Origin: Brassica napus
Taxonomy: Eukaryota; Streptophyta; Magnoliopsida; Brassicales; Brassicaceae
NCBI RefSeq assembly: GCF_020379485.1
Contig: NC_063436.1
Span: 16,571,389-16,635,388, forward strand
Direction: 5' to 3'
Length of the DNA stretch: 64,000 bases
This document shows positions 45,273-60,324 of the stretch, piece after piece. Numbering within the stretch: the stretch's first letter is position 1; every line of letters starts with the position of its first letter. The position numbers and the translations under genes are program-made. Under the pieces are notes generated by a model. That model ran no database searches. It was not told where the DNA came from and was given only the letters and a program-made list of their open reading frames with translations.

Positions 45273-46082
45273 ATGAAGAAAATTACCAAAAAGTTATCGA
45301 CCAAGTACGTGAAGCTCAACAAAAGCCGGTTCCGGCAAGACGGGTCTATGAAGTCGGAGGAGGACGGTGGAGAGCTTTTCCAAGAAAATCATTCGCCAAA
45401 GATTGAGGAAAGTAATGAAAAGAAGGAGACACCTATAGTAACAAAGATTATGGAGTCCATGCATCGTAAACTGACGCTAAAAGAGAAACCAAATAAAAAG
45501 AATATCCACGTGGACGGTCACGACGACCAGCTTGAAGGTTCGGTTAGAAACATGAATCGTGGTGATAATGATCAGCATGTAGGCTCAGTTAGACGCGGTC
45601 ATATGGATCATCTTGAAGATTTGATTAGGGGTCGTGATCCTACAGATCATATTGAAGGAACAAGTATAAACCATGTGGACCAGCTCGAAGGATCTAGCAA
45701 AAACGGTCAGAAGAGTCAGGGTGAAGACGTTACTACTAAACTAAGCTGTCATGAAGATCAATCAGAAGGATCGACTAAAAGTCCTTCTGGTTTTGCTTCC
45801 AAGAAAGATTATCTTGATTGGATTGAATATGTGGAAGGATCTAGTCAGCATAATTTCGACCGATCCGAAAATCATGAAAGACATTATAGAAAGGATGACA
45901 TAGACCATAATCAGATCAGCATTGGGATATCAGAAGGGTCAATAGAGGGTAATAACGATGAGACAATGTTACTAAAGAGCTCCAAGTATAGAAAACATGA
46001 GAAATTTGAAGATTTGAAAGGGTATAAAAAAGGAAAAGGTAGTAAGGTCAAAGACTCATCGAAACGTCAAATGGTTGACTAA
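45273..46082 (+). CDS. Unrecognised repeat-containing hydrophilic protein
   Basis: Single exon, 269 aa, opening MKKITKKLSTKYVKLNKSRF. I do not recognise it. From residue ~90 to ~220 a short degenerate motif, (H/V)DQLEGS or DHIEGT, recurs at least seven times at 15-25 residue spacing: DDQLEGS, DQHVGS, DHLEDL, DHIEGT, VDQLEGS, EDQSEGS and YVEGS. Both ends are Lys-rich; there is no signal peptide, membrane segment or Cys pair. It is probably disordered. A frame of 270 codons with a patterned repeat in AT-rich DNA argues for a real gene. It lies between APEM9 and VPS60, where A. thaliana has several genes absent here. Confidence 0.6.
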   Translation: MKKITKKLSTKYVKLNKSRFRQDGSMKSEEDGGELFQENHSPKIEESNEKKETPIVTKIMESMHRKLTLKEKPNKKNIHVDGHDDQLEGSVRNMNRGDNDQHVGSVRRGHMDHLEDLIRGRDPTDHIEGTSINHVDQLEGSSKNGQKSQGEDVTTKLSCHEDQSEGSTKSPSGFASKKDYLDWIEYVEGSSQHNFDRSENHERHYRKDDIDHNQISIGISEGSIEGNNDETMLLKSSKYRKHEKFEDLKGYKKGKGSKVKDSSKRQMVD

Positions 46083-46408
46083 AGGTGAATGGACCTTTCA
46101 CATTGTGTAATATGATCACTGATCATTTTAGTTAGTGTTAAAGTAAAGCTATACTCCTGTATAATGATGATATTCAAAGTCTTCATTTTTAGTAGTTTTA
46201 TAGGATCATATGTATTGTGTTCAAATAAAAAAAAAGAGGATCATATGTATAATAACGAATTAAAAGAAAAAGAGCCACCATAACACGCAATTATTATTAC
46301 AGAGCCAAAAGAAAAGTTATAAATGTTATGCACAAAGTGACTATAATCCTAAGCCTAAAAAAGAGCTTAGTATAGCAGCTCCACTCCACAAAGAGAATCA
46401 CCAGATCT

Positions 46409-47689
46409 TTATCCCCGGAGAGAAGCTCGTGGCACCGCCGGCAATCCAAACTCATCCTCAGCCTGTTAATGATCACATCGTGAGCTAACTCAAACTTTAA
46501 AGCATTTTAAATTCGAAAAAAAAAAGAGAAAAGGGGATAAACACTTAACCTGAACACGACCAGGTGGAGCACTAGTCTGTCCCATTGGTACTGAAGGCAA
46601 GCTAATCTCATCGTAATCAGTTTGATTATCAGGTTGGAGATAAGAAGGCACTCCATCTGCTTCCGTCTCGTCTCCCATATCAGCTTCAAGAGCCTCAAGC
46701 TCTGCAAAAAAAAATCACCAAAAGCCTTTTAAAAAAATTATATAAAAAAAAAAACACAAGACAGAGTACGTTACTCACCTCCCATGAGATCATCCTCGTC
46801 AAGACCATCAGGAACGTTGTAGCTCCTACCAAGCGTTTCTTGAATCTCAGAACTCACATCCATCAGATCCATCATCTCATCTTGCATATTCTATAACATA
46901 GGATAAGAATTAACGACCAGAGACAAAGAGATAAAGACCAAGATGTTGAAAGTTACATCGATATCTTGAATCTGTACGGTTTTCATCATCCCTTTAAGCT
47001 CCTTGTTAGCAGACTTTAGCGCCGTCATCTGCAGATTAAAGTAACTATTTTCTGTTAGATTCAATCTTTTTTCCACAATACTTTAGAAACAAAGAGAGAG
47101 AGATGCATTACAGTTTGTTGAGCATCTTTGAGTCCTTCAGCAGCGAATGAGACTTGATCGAGATTGAATGTTTGATTATAGAGCATGTCACGTTGTCCTT
47201 CATACCTGATTAAGAAGAGTAATGTAAAAATGATCAAATTGAACAGAGTTAAAGCAGTAAAACGTAATGAATCTCTTTTTTACATTTTCTTCTGCTTGAG
47301 AAGCCTCATGGCACGAGCTTTGAGAGCTTGTTGAGCAGGACCAGGACGCGTCTTTTGAATCTGCTCTCTGTATTTGCAGAGATCAACATCAAGCTTCTTT
47401 ATCTTATCCTCCACTGTTTCTCCTCTTTTGTTTATCTAACAATCATAATAACGAAGCTGAGTTTCGGTCAAATCGAAAGTGAAATCTCAAATCATCTGAT
47501 CTGATCGATGATCGAACACACGATTAAAGCTAGATAGCCGAATATCTCAGATGATCGAATACACAGAGATTCATAATTCTAATTGCGAAACGATTTTGAA
47601 GATTAGAAGTATATACGAACCCGATCGGAGGCGTCTTGGATGGAGGGAGGAGGCTCTGTGTTCTTCTTCGCGCCGAAAACTCTCCTCAT
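46409..47689 (-). CDS. VPS60.1: ESCRT-III-associated protein VPS60 (CHMP5)
   Basis: Several minus-strand exons read MRRVFGAKKNTEPPPSIQDA, then KRGETVEDKIKKLDVDL, RPGPAQQALKARAMRLLKQK, ALKSANKELKGMMK and IQDIDNMQDEMMDLMD, and end VPRASLRG. Length is about 235 aa, normal for SNF7-family proteins: a basic N-terminal helical core, then an acidic C-terminal half (LMGELEALEADMGDETEADG). It acts on endosomes in multivesicular body sorting, with LIP5 and VPS4. It resembles A. thaliana At3g10640; the chromosome 5 duplicate is At5g04850 (from memory). The numbering in the symbol follows position only. Confidence 0.9.
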
Positions 47690-48351
47690 CCTCGTCTTCT
47701 ACTTCTACACCCACCGTGTGATCAAAATCTCGGAAACTCGAAACAGAGATAGACTTGGAAGGAAAGTGATTTCGAGAACAAGTCCTTAAGGTTTTAGTAT
47801 TTATAGATTTCTTCAAAAAGTTATTATTGCTTAATCGAACCCCAAAACAATAATTTTACAATCCTTAATTAATTGGTCAACGAGAAGAAGTTTCCTAGAA
47901 GATCTTTTCGCAAAGTTAGATCGTACCAAAATAAATTAATTATAACCCTTAATTAATTGGTCAACGAGAAGATAAGACTATAATCGATTTCGGTTTGGTT
48001 TACGTTAACCGAATTGAATGTAAGAGGAATCTAGTACGTAAACCAAAACGTAAAAGAAAAGTTTGACTATTTCGTTGTGCCTTACAAAAACACTAGTACA
48101 AATAGAGTTTTTAGACAGACCTTACTACTCTTACAAACTCCCGTATTTTCTGAAAAATTACAAAACTTTCCAACAACTTTATAAGTCTCAACATTTTAAC
48201 CCTCACAAATCCTGACTCTTAAAACACGAAAATGACAGACCAGCATAAAGAGAAAACCCACATTTTACCTCTGAATCCAAGTTTTGACTGTTGTAATAAA
48301 ATGAGACTCTTCATGAGTTGTATACTGATATGATGATCCTCACATCGCTTA
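47690..48351. other. Spacer: VPS60 promoter and NUP1 3' end
   Basis: The two genes are in tandem on the minus strand. A 21-bp phrase CCTTAATTAATTGGTCAACGA occurs at 47862 and 47947, so a short piece of ~85 bp is duplicated. No gene seen. Confidence 0.55.
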
Positions 48352-51300
48352 TTACTTCTTTCTGTTGGTTTTCTTCGCTTTGAAGATTCTCCGCCCGGAC
48401 TTGTCGCCGCCTCCAGTGCTGCCCAGTGAGAAGCTCCCACCTCCTTGGAACTCTAAACTCTGTGACGCCTGGAAAGGTGATGGGTTCTGTGGTGGTGTGC
48501 TTGCAATCGGCTGGCCTCCGAACTGGAACGGGTTAGCCATTGTTGGAGGCGTTGCTGGTGGTGCTCCTCCTCCGAAGGTAAAGCTTGGTTGAGGCATTGA
48601 GACAGGCTGTGTTCCAAACATTGGTTGTTGTACCATGGATGTCTTGTTGGCTTGGTCAGTGTCTTCTGCCATACTGTCTTCCATGCTCATTTGTTGGTTA
48701 TTGTTGAAACCATTTGTATTACTTGGTGCTGGAGCAGATGCACCAAACGCAAACGAGGGAGTTGAGTTTCCAAAGGGTGAGGGAGGAGTCGCTGAGGGGG
48801 TTGAGGTACCGAATACTGACTGCTGAGGAATGGCGGGAGCGGTAGAGTTGAAACCAAAGGTGATGGGAGCAGAAGCGCTTGGAGCGGCGGCAGCAGCAGA
48901 AGATCCTCCAAATGAAAACGTTGGAGATGAGGAAGGGGTGAATGAGGAAGTAAAGGGTGGAGCAGGTTTGGGAGCTTGCCAGCTTGTCCCAAACAGGGAA
49001 GAGCTCGTTGTACCACTAGAGCTTGCAGACGCGTTTGTCGAACTCAGTTGAGGGGTCGAGCCAGAAGCAAATACTGCCGGTTCCGGCTTTGACAATCCAA
49101 ACGGGGAGCTATTCGTTGAAGTGTTGTTCCCAGACAAACCAAATGAAGGAGCTGATGCAGATGACCCAAACATAAAGGGGGCGCTTTGGGTCTGAGTTGT
49201 GGTTCCGCTCCCTGTATTACCCGTCTGACCATTTGCAGCACCGAACAGATTTGAGGCCTGAGACTGGGAGCTAGCAGCAGCAGCTGATGAAACAGCATTG
49301 AATCCAAAAACACTGCTTGTAGTACTCGCAGCTACACCTCCAGAAACGCTACTACCAGAACTTGTAAATGCAGGAGAGGGAATTCCAAAAATATTACTTC
49401 CAGTGGTAGCTGCAAAAGTCCCCGAGAACTTGCTGCTCTCCGCTCCAGGGGTTGGCGTTGAGGAAGATGACACACCAAACACTAAACTTGCAGAGCTCCC
49501 AGGTGCAGAAGGGGGGTTTAATGTGCTGCCACCAGCCGCAGAGGATGTCCCACCAAAGCTAATTTTACCAGGGTCTGCCACAGCAGGGGAGCTCCCAAAC
49601 ATAAAACCTGGTGTGCTTTTAATATCTGAGGTCTTAGCAGCAAAAGTATTTTCAGTGCTCGTATCAGCTGAGGCCACACCACCAAACTTGAAACTGTTTA
49701 TATTTCCAAATGTTGGGTTCTTTACTTCAGTCTCTTTTGAAACCAGACCGCTAGATGCAGATACTGTTGAAGCAGACAATGGAGCTGCTGCAGATTCCCC
49801 AAATTTGAAAGGTGACGCAGAAGAGAGAGGAGGTGCTGGAGTTGATTGTGGGTTGTTGCCGGAACTGCTGTCGTTACTAGTATTAGCAGGCAACTTCCCA
49901 AATACACTCGAGGCAGACGGAGTCGTTCCAAATACACTCGGGGAAGTCAGAGTAGCAGCAGAAGATTGCACAGTGGATGGCACCTCACTCGCAGAATTAT
50001 TGGAAGGTATATTCGAAATGCTAGATGAGAAGGAAGGGTTTGAACCAAGAGAGCCGTTAATCTGAGGTTGACTGATAGCGTTTGCTCCACCTGAGAATAT
50101 ACTACCGTTGAGGGTTGATCCAGCTGAGGTAGTTGACTCAGCTCCAGAAGCATTGTTGATAACAGGTTTCATTGATTCAGTTGCCTTTCCAAAAGCCTCC
50201 GATACTCCAAAAGCAGAGCTGCAAGTCAGAAGCCAGTAAACAAATTAAAACTCTAATTACTAGGGGGTTGACTCGAGTAAAGAAATTATTGTCTATATAC
50301 TAAGAAGAAAAAGAAGTATGCATTAACCTGCTCGGCTTTTCTAATTTGATGGCTGCAGATGTACCATTGTTTTGATTTAAAAAGTCAGTGGTCGGCGGTG
50401 AAGAGAAGATGTTAGGAAACACAGCAGCATCTTTTTTAGGCTCTTCCCGAGAGAGATATTCCCCTCCTGAGGTCAGCTTGGCAGGAGAAATACTCGATTT
50501 CTCATTCCCTTGGATGACCTTTGAAGTTGGCTCAGAGGGCATAACGCTTTGCTTAACAGATTCCACTGGTAAAGCAGAAAATTGGCTCCTTCCAGTTTCC
50601 AGAGATCCATTGGTAGTACCCAGAGAGGCGTCACCATTAGGAGTATATGACGTAGAGGCCATGGCCTCAGATGAAGTAAACAGTTTCTCCCCTTTAGAAA
50701 GGCTGATACCAACACCTTTCTCCACTTGTAAGACATTCTGTTTTTCTGCTTCTTCAAAGGGAGTAGGTGCTGCATGATCATCCTCCATATCCTGCATTGT
50801 TTAGTTCACAATTGCATATATAGATGGTCAAACATGTGCAGTAAAATATGGTCAATGGTCAAAGGTAATACACAAACATATAATCAACTATGAATAGCAA
50901 TAGATTTTTGCCACGAAAAGGAAAAAAGATTGGCACTTCTACAATTGGTTGCTTTGACACACTTATTTGCATATTCTGGAAAATATAAATATAAGAAATG
51001 AACAAGTTACCTCATCGGCAATCATCCGAAATGCTCGTTTTTTTGGAGGATGCTCTTCCAAAGAACTTGTGAGAGGCAAATAAGCGCCTTTAACACGAGT
51101 CTCCTGATCTTTACTGGAACCTGCTTTGTTAGTGTCTACAGCAGCACTGCCAGTCTTCTCACTTAGAGCTAAAAACTCCCTGGAGCCACTCCCTCCAGAT
51201 TTTTCCTGCTTTTGATGACTAGAGACTGGCGATTTTTCCTTCTTCTCAGGAATATTATCCAAGAACTTCAGCGACTCCACATTCTGAAGGCTTTTGAGAG

Positions 51301-53447
51301 CCGGACCTCGTAGCATAGACGGTGATAACTTACTTGGCGATTTCTCCTTTGGGGAATCCATTTTCTCAAGTTGCTGGAATATTTTCATAGCCGTATCCTT
51401 GGATCTGGAAGGGACAACGTTAAAACTTGAACCAGGAATATCCTCTGCACTATCTTTAGATGTATGTGTAATGTTTTGTCCACCATTGGAACGAACAGAT
51501 AGCGGGCCTTCTGAGGCAGGCAACGCCAAGCTTCTAGAAGAAAGGTTAGATTTCTGGCGAATCCTCCTTACAGGCCCCACAGATCCTATATCATTATCTA
51601 AGACTGAGCTCCTCCGTTTGAGACCCTACAAAATAATTTAAAAGTCATGTCGATACTTATGTTTAAAGACTAATCTGAAATCCGCTTGATGCATAGTCCA
51701 AAAAAATTCACCGATTGAAACCCATGTCTAGAACCAGAAGATAAGCTTTCTTCCCATGTGCTTGGAGATGCTTGGAAAGGAGACCCAATCTGGAAAAAAG
51801 AAACCATAAAATTAGATACCAGTTGCAAACTCTAAAATAGAAAAGTCATGGTTCAACATTGAAACCTTCGCAGTGGACTGGGGCCTAGAGTATGGTGTTC
51901 TGGCCATGCTATAAACAGCAGATCTTCCCCGAGTTCTAGGGGTGAGAAAACCATTTTCCTGAGGTCTTTGTCCAGAAAGCTTTGGCACCAGTGACATTGT
52001 AGGTGACTTTGACGGAAAAGGGGTTCTGTTCAGGAAAACAGAATCTTCCCTAACTGCTTGACCACGCAACCCCAGCATAGAAGGAGTAACTTCTGATGGT
52101 CTGCTACCCATGTAGGCTTTTGCAAGCTGTGCTGGCGAAGCAATGCCCTCATCGAGAGCCTGGTAAAGATGTAACAATCAAAAGATTAAGTACGCCATCG
52201 GCATAAAACAGACTAGGATATCTCACAACTTCCTTACCCTCGAACTTCCGAGAGGTGTTGAAACAAGGGCGTTCATACTTCCATTATCTGGACGTGCACT
52301 ATCCCTCTCATGTGATGGTGGTGGATGCCTCAAACTACTCGCATCATTTCTTTGATCCCCGTTTACAGTGGATGAAACACCAGCTTTCGAACGGAGCAGT
52401 GCAGTTAATCGGTCAACTTCAGATCTGTAAAACCATCAATTGTGATCAACAAATTCCTAAAAATATAGTAATGAAACGCACTAAGAACAAGCAGAGGAAA
52501 AAATGTTAAAAGACTAAAAATTTCACTCTTCTTTATTACCAATGTTAAATGCGTGCAAAGACAAAGAAACTTCTATAATCTTAATGGAAAAATTACTATT
52601 ATGCTAGGTTATACGCACAAGCAAAAACTTCCAAGACAGGTGTACCTTGTAAAAGTCTTCTCCTTCAAAAATTTCTCAAGATCCGTAAATCCATCCTTGC
52701 CTTTGCCTGGATTGCCGGATGCATTAGCTTCTGGGATCCGAACCACATCATTTTTCATGGACAACTTCACATAGATAAATCACGGTCACACAACAGAGGA
52801 TGAAAGAACGAAAGACACAATTTTTTTCTTGAATCAACAAAAAAGATTCTTGATCCACAGGAAGAAGATTATTTACTTACAGCAGGTGTACTCTCCATGT
52901 GTGCTACTCTAGTCTCCTGAATCACATCTGAACCATGAAAACATACACCACACATATTAAAAAAAACATACATGATTGCTCCTAACACATAAACAATCAC
53001 AACCAATCAGAGGAAAGATTAACAGAACCAATCCTAGAATACCTACTAGGCCGCTACTTCAATTAATTCAAAGATTAAAGCTTTGGCAACAAAAACAGCT
53101 AACATGAGCCCATTACCTCTCTCAGGAACCTGCTGCTGCTGCTGCTGCTCCGGAGACTGCAAAGGCGTTTCACCTGAGACGAGCCGTTTCCGAAACACAG
53201 ACGCGAAAAGCTTATGAGCGCTGTAAGTAATAAGCCTCTGAGCCGGATCCACCAATTTAGACAACCACCCGCCGCCGCCGCCTCTGTCTTCCCTGCCGCC
53301 TCCAACTCCAGAGCCCCTCGCGGAGGTCGGTGGCCGTTCATACGGAGTTTTCTGGGACCTTCGAGCCGCCGGCTTACGGAACTTTCCGCCGGTTCCCAAT
53401 CCGCCGCCGTAGGGGTTGCTGCTCTCTCCCCGTGAGGCACTCGCCAT
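48352..53447 (-). CDS. NUP1: Nucleoporin NUP1/NUP136, plant nuclear basket protein
   Basis: Many exons on the minus strand. It starts MASASRGESSNPYGGGLGTG and has an Arg/Gly-rich N-terminus. It includes WLSKLVDPAQRLITYSAHKL, which should fold as the membrane-binding helix of Nup1-type basket proteins. The middle exons (50963-52177) are Ser-rich. The last exon (48352-50219) codes ~620 residues full of FG and FxFG-type repeats (FKFG, FMFG, SVFG, PFQFG). The C-terminus is basic (RRIFKAKKTNRKK). The protein anchors transport and mRNA export factors at the inner side of the pore and affects nuclear shape in Arabidopsis (At3g10650). Long antisense frames inside the last exon are composition artefacts. 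Confidence 0.92.
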
Positions 53448-54281
53448 TTAGCCGAAACGAGGATACGAATCTTGGGTTTTCAAACGAGCCCTTTCCGCCG
53501 AAGGAAGATCGGAAACTTATTGGGAATCGAAAAATTTGAGAAATTAGGGTTTTTTCTAATTTGTGGCACCCAAACCAAAAAAACACAAAACGAGAGGAGC
53601 GTATATTCGTATGACAAAACTAGCGTGACTGTCCGTCACGGAAAATACTGAGACGGGTTATTTGTAGCCGTTAGATGAAATACCTTCCAACGGTCTAAGA
53701 TTGAGCTTTCAGCAATACCACGGTCACACTAGTTTCATCCAAGCGAGACGGTGATACTGGGCTGGGCTTTTGATAAATATAATGGGCCCCACGAAATAGG
53801 TAAATGTAATTTAATTTTACTTTTTGGAAAAAAATCGTGGTTGTGGGCTCATTATGTTATATTAAAGCCCAGTCCACTAAGTATTATCTATATTGTTTTT
53901 AACAAACTGGCAATGTTGTTTGTCATTACTTTTCTGTAAAACCCGAAACATAGAAAATGTAAAAACTGGCAATGTTGTTTGTCATCATCTTTTTGTAAAA
54001 CCTGAAACATATAAAATTGTAAAAACTGGCAATGTTGTTTGTAATCATTTTTTTTGTAAAACCTGGAAACATAGAAATAATTTGCAGAGATAAATCAAAG
54101 TAGCCACAAGTAACAGACCCAAAAAAACAATGTTTATATGCATAAAAGTACACAGTACAGTAAAGATTTTCCTAATAATAACAAAACTCTCATCACAATA
54201 TTGAGAAAATAAAAAAAAACATAATCATCATCATTCATGAATCATGAGTATTTCTTGATCTTATGGGTTTGTATATGACAA
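53448..54281. other. Spacer: NUP1 promoter and CPK2 3' end
   Basis: Holds the NUP1 upstream region and the tandem repeat listed separately. No gene seen. Confidence 0.55.
53902..54080. repeat. Three-copy 60-bp tandem repeat
   Basis: Copies start at about 53902, 53961 and 54021 with AAACTGGCAATGTTGTTTGT. They end in TTTTTGTAAAACCTGAAACAT-like sequence. They lie between NUP1 and CPK2. Confidence 0.88.
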
Positions 54282-56821
<2,540 letters not shown>

Positions 56822-57660
56822 CAAAAAATATCTCTAATCCTAAATCAACTTCTCCAGAATCACATTCAAGCTTTCCACATCAGGATCTGATCTGATCTGA
56901 TCTCATTTCCTAATGATCACACAGGTGAAAGTCAAATCCCTCGTAATATAATACTTCGTTCTCTTCTCCAACGATATAGAATCTGATCACTCACAGAATA
57001 CAGAACAAGTAAAATCTCTACTCGGGTTGATAAGAGTATATGCAAAGAAGGAGTCTTCTTCACACAACAACAAATCAATAAGCCAAAGAACAAAGTTTCG
57101 ATTTTTTCAGAAGGGTGGCGTGCAAATCGAAAACTTCAAACGAACCCATTACAGAGAAGGAACGAAATCCAGAAAATGAAAATGATTTGCAACCAATAAG
57201 ATCTGTGATGTAAAATAAAAGAAAGAAACTTTTGTTTTGTTATTTGGTCGGAAAATAAGGGATGGAAGAACGAGGGATTTGCCTAATAGCAATGCAATTG
57301 CATAAAACCTCGGAAAGATGTAAACTTATTGCTAGCAATAAGTCAATTGTCGAGAAGATGAAGAAGATTCAAGGAGATGATGATGCAATGAGTTTGAAAA
57401 AACGCGTTTGCGTTTTAATTCACCACGATTTATTTTGTAGTACCCACTACAACATAATGGGTTATTTAACTGAATTTATTGTAAGTTACAAAAAAGTATG
57501 GAAGCACTGTTCATAAACAAGACGAGACAAAAAAAACCAATGAAGCCAAAAAAAATTTGATTTTCCAGACATCATCTTCAAATTCCAATGTCTTTGAGAC
57601 ATAAAACAACACTCTGGTCTCTCGGAAGAATGAAGAGCGGTTTACTATGATCTGAGATAA
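56822..57660. other. Spacer: CPK2 promoter and NAP7 3' end
   Basis: An 84-codon plus-strand frame at 57262-57516 has no recognisable features; I do not call it. The rest should be the CPK2 5' UTR and the NAP7 3' UTR. Confidence 0.5.
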
Positions 57661-59491
57661 CTAACCGGATATGGCCTTGTAGCCTTCCTTTTCAAGTAAT
57701 TTTGCCAAGGAGTTGTCTCCGGTTTTAATGATTCTTCCATTCTCCTGAAACCAAGTAACATCCATGAACCACCAATACAAACAAAACTGAATCAACTCTT
57801 GTGTGTTTGGACACATAAAGAAGGCTGGTTTGGCAAGAATATACTCACCATGATGTGTATGAGAGTTGGTTTGATGTAGTCTAGTAGGCGTTGATAGTGG
57901 GTTATCATCAGAACAGAGTTTTTTGGTGTCAAAAGACCGTTCACAGCCTTTGCCACATCTTGAAGAGCATCAACATCCAGCCCTGAATCTATCTCGTCCA
58001 GTATAGCCAACTCCGCTCCAAGGACCTGCAAACATATAGCATTAGTGTTCCGTAATCTATTTCCATTGTTTTGCAGATTTCAATTACAATAGAGATCTAA
58101 AGGATGAATGGAGATGAATATTTCAATTACAAGGAAATCTAAGGATGCTAATTTTTAATAGAAAAGTCCTTCAGACATATATATATGTAGTCTGTGTCTT
58201 CAGCCAAGACTACAGTCAAATACTGATAATAGATCCTATATGCTCTAGCAATTTCCACTGTGTCTAGTTATATAAACAACCTATACCTGGCTTAGGCAAG
58301 TCTACTCAAACATCTTAATTATTGGCCTTGTGTTTTTCTACAGTTATGGAACAAGCTACTACCTTCTGTTACTACATTTGTTTCTTATCATATACGGTGC
58401 TTTTGTCAACTAAGTTAAAAGGAGGATTTGGAGCAATACCGCTAACTGTAGAATCTCATTACGTTTCCTTTCACCACCACTAAACCCTTCATTAACATTC
58501 CTGTTCAGAAAATCCGTCTTCATGTTCACAACTTCAAGTTTCGATACTAAGTGGCTGTAGAACTGCATAAGCCATATTATAAACGTAAGAGATAAGACAG
58601 AAGATATGCAAAAGCACACAACAACAAGTAAGAAAGAAGACCAATCCTAATGCGCCAAACACACCTGGATTGGATCAAGCTCCGGCTGACCGAGCTTCCG
58701 TTTCCGAGCATTGAAAGCCATATTCAAGAAATCCATATTGCTAACACCAGGGATCGCAACTGGTGACTGGAAACTCATGAAGAGACCAGCAAGAGATCTC
58801 TCCTCCGGCTCCATATCAACCAGATTCTGCCCTTTGAATACAATACTCCCTCCCGTCACTTCATAATCAGGATGACCAACAAGAACCTACAAAGAATAAA
58901 GGCTCTCTAAGAAAACTAATACTACTATGCAGCATAGAGGATCGGACAAAGTTCGAAATGCTCACCTTAGAGAATGTACTCTTCCCTGAACCATTCTTCC
59001 CCATCACCGCGTGAACCTATGAGGATCGGCCAAAGTTCCCACAAAAGATTACATCTTTAACAATTAGCAATCACGTATAGAACTGTTGAAGCTCGTTTAA
59101 AGTCAAACATATAAAAGTTGAGTCCTTTATGCGTTACCTCTCCTTCGTAGACAACCAAGTTGACGCCTTTAAGTATCTCCTGCCTCGATTCAACAATCAC
59201 AGCTCTCAGATCCTTTACCTCTAGCAAAGGGATCTTCCTCGCTTCACCGCCATCTGCCACTAACGAATCAGAATCTACGGGAGAAGATACGGAAGACGAA
59301 TTAATAGTATTTGAACGGCGAGTGGTGGTTCGTGAGGTTGGAGAATTAGCTCGGAGATTAGAAAAGAGAGCACGAGAGGGTGAGGTTCTGAGCTGGACTC
59401 GGCGAGGAGGAGGAGGAGAAGAAGAAGAAAAAGTTGGAAGGAATTGAGCAGTAGATAACGAGTGACGGAGGTGAAGGTTTGCGCCGGCCAT
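57661..59491 (-). CDS. NAP7: Plastid SUFC-type ABC ATPase
   Basis: Several minus-strand exons, about 340 aa. A long Ser/Arg-rich transit peptide (~80 residues) precedes the ABC domain, which starts [16 protein letters not shown]. Walker A is GKNGSGKST, the signature [11 protein letters not shown] and Walker [13 protein letters not shown], followed by the H-loop [10 protein letters not shown]. The protein ends [10 protein letters not shown]. It works with SUFB and SUFD to assemble Fe-S clusters in plastids and is essential in Arabidopsis (At3g10670). Its clusters feed enzymes such as ferredoxin and, downstream, the sulfite reductase encoded in this window. Confidence 0.94.
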
Positions 59492-60324
59492 GGAGATAGA
59501 AGTTGCGGCGGAAGACGACGGAAGTTATCCGGTGAGTGGTGGAGTTATGCGTGGTTAGTTCCTGGGAATCTTATTACATCATGTGTTTTATATGCCACGT
59601 AAGCAACTATATTTTTTAAAAAAGGATGGAAAAAAAAACTAAAACGACGTCATTTCGTGTTTGATACGCGTCTTCTTCACTTCCTTGTAGGAAAAGAAAC
59701 CATTTATAGATTTCAACCCTAAACCTAAACCTTAAGCTCAAATCCTCACATACTTATATCTTTCGGACACATTTTAATAACTCTGTTTAACCACAATTTT
59801 GATTATTTTTAATTTTAAGAAAACATTTCCATTTTTTTAACCATTCCATTTCTTGCTCTAAATATATACATGGGAGGCAAGGCAAGACGGTGGCCATCAT
59901 CACCCGCCACCGTTGGCTCCGACAGTTAACAATTTTAACTCAAAAGCTTAATGGAAAAATGACTATGGATCTTCCATTTTCTCTTTCTTGTTCTTGGGAC
60001 CAAAGCTTTTGATAATCAGAATTGTGTTTGTGGAGTCGACAGGATTTTTATAGGGACCAATTAGAAATCAAGAAGGATGAGAGGACATGGATTATCTACA
60101 TTCAAGGCCACCAGGACCGATCTCTACTCAGACTAAGGCTCGCTTCAGTGAATCTCAACTTCTCAAGTAGGCATCTTTTGTTTGGGACTTTCGAATAAAC
60201 ATGACGCTAGAGTTAATAACCGATTACAATCATGGCACCTCTTCTCGTAGTAAGAACAATTCAAAAGCATAGATATACTAATAGCCTCTGTACGGATTTT
60301 GGATGGGGGAATAAGGTTAAAAAT
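59492..60324. other. Spacer between NAP7 and GYRA
   Basis: About 830 bp without a gene. The motif AAAACGACGTCATTTCG lies at 59640, in the NAP7 promoter. The small-heat-shock-like gene that sits here in A. thaliana (At3g10680, from memory) is absent. Confidence 0.5.

Noticed and set aside
49298..50065. 255-codon open frame on the plus strand inside NUP1
   Set aside because: It is antisense to the FG-repeat exon of NUP1. Repeated Ser/Gly/Ala/Phe codons leave the reverse strand open. The peptide has no recognisable domain.
50388..50777. 129-codon plus-strand frame
   Set aside because: Antisense to another NUP1 exon, and explained by the composition of that exon.
57262..57516. Plus-strand 84-codon frame upstream of CPK2
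   Set aside because: No known motif, no homologue I recall, and it lies in the CPK2 upstream region. Too weak to call.
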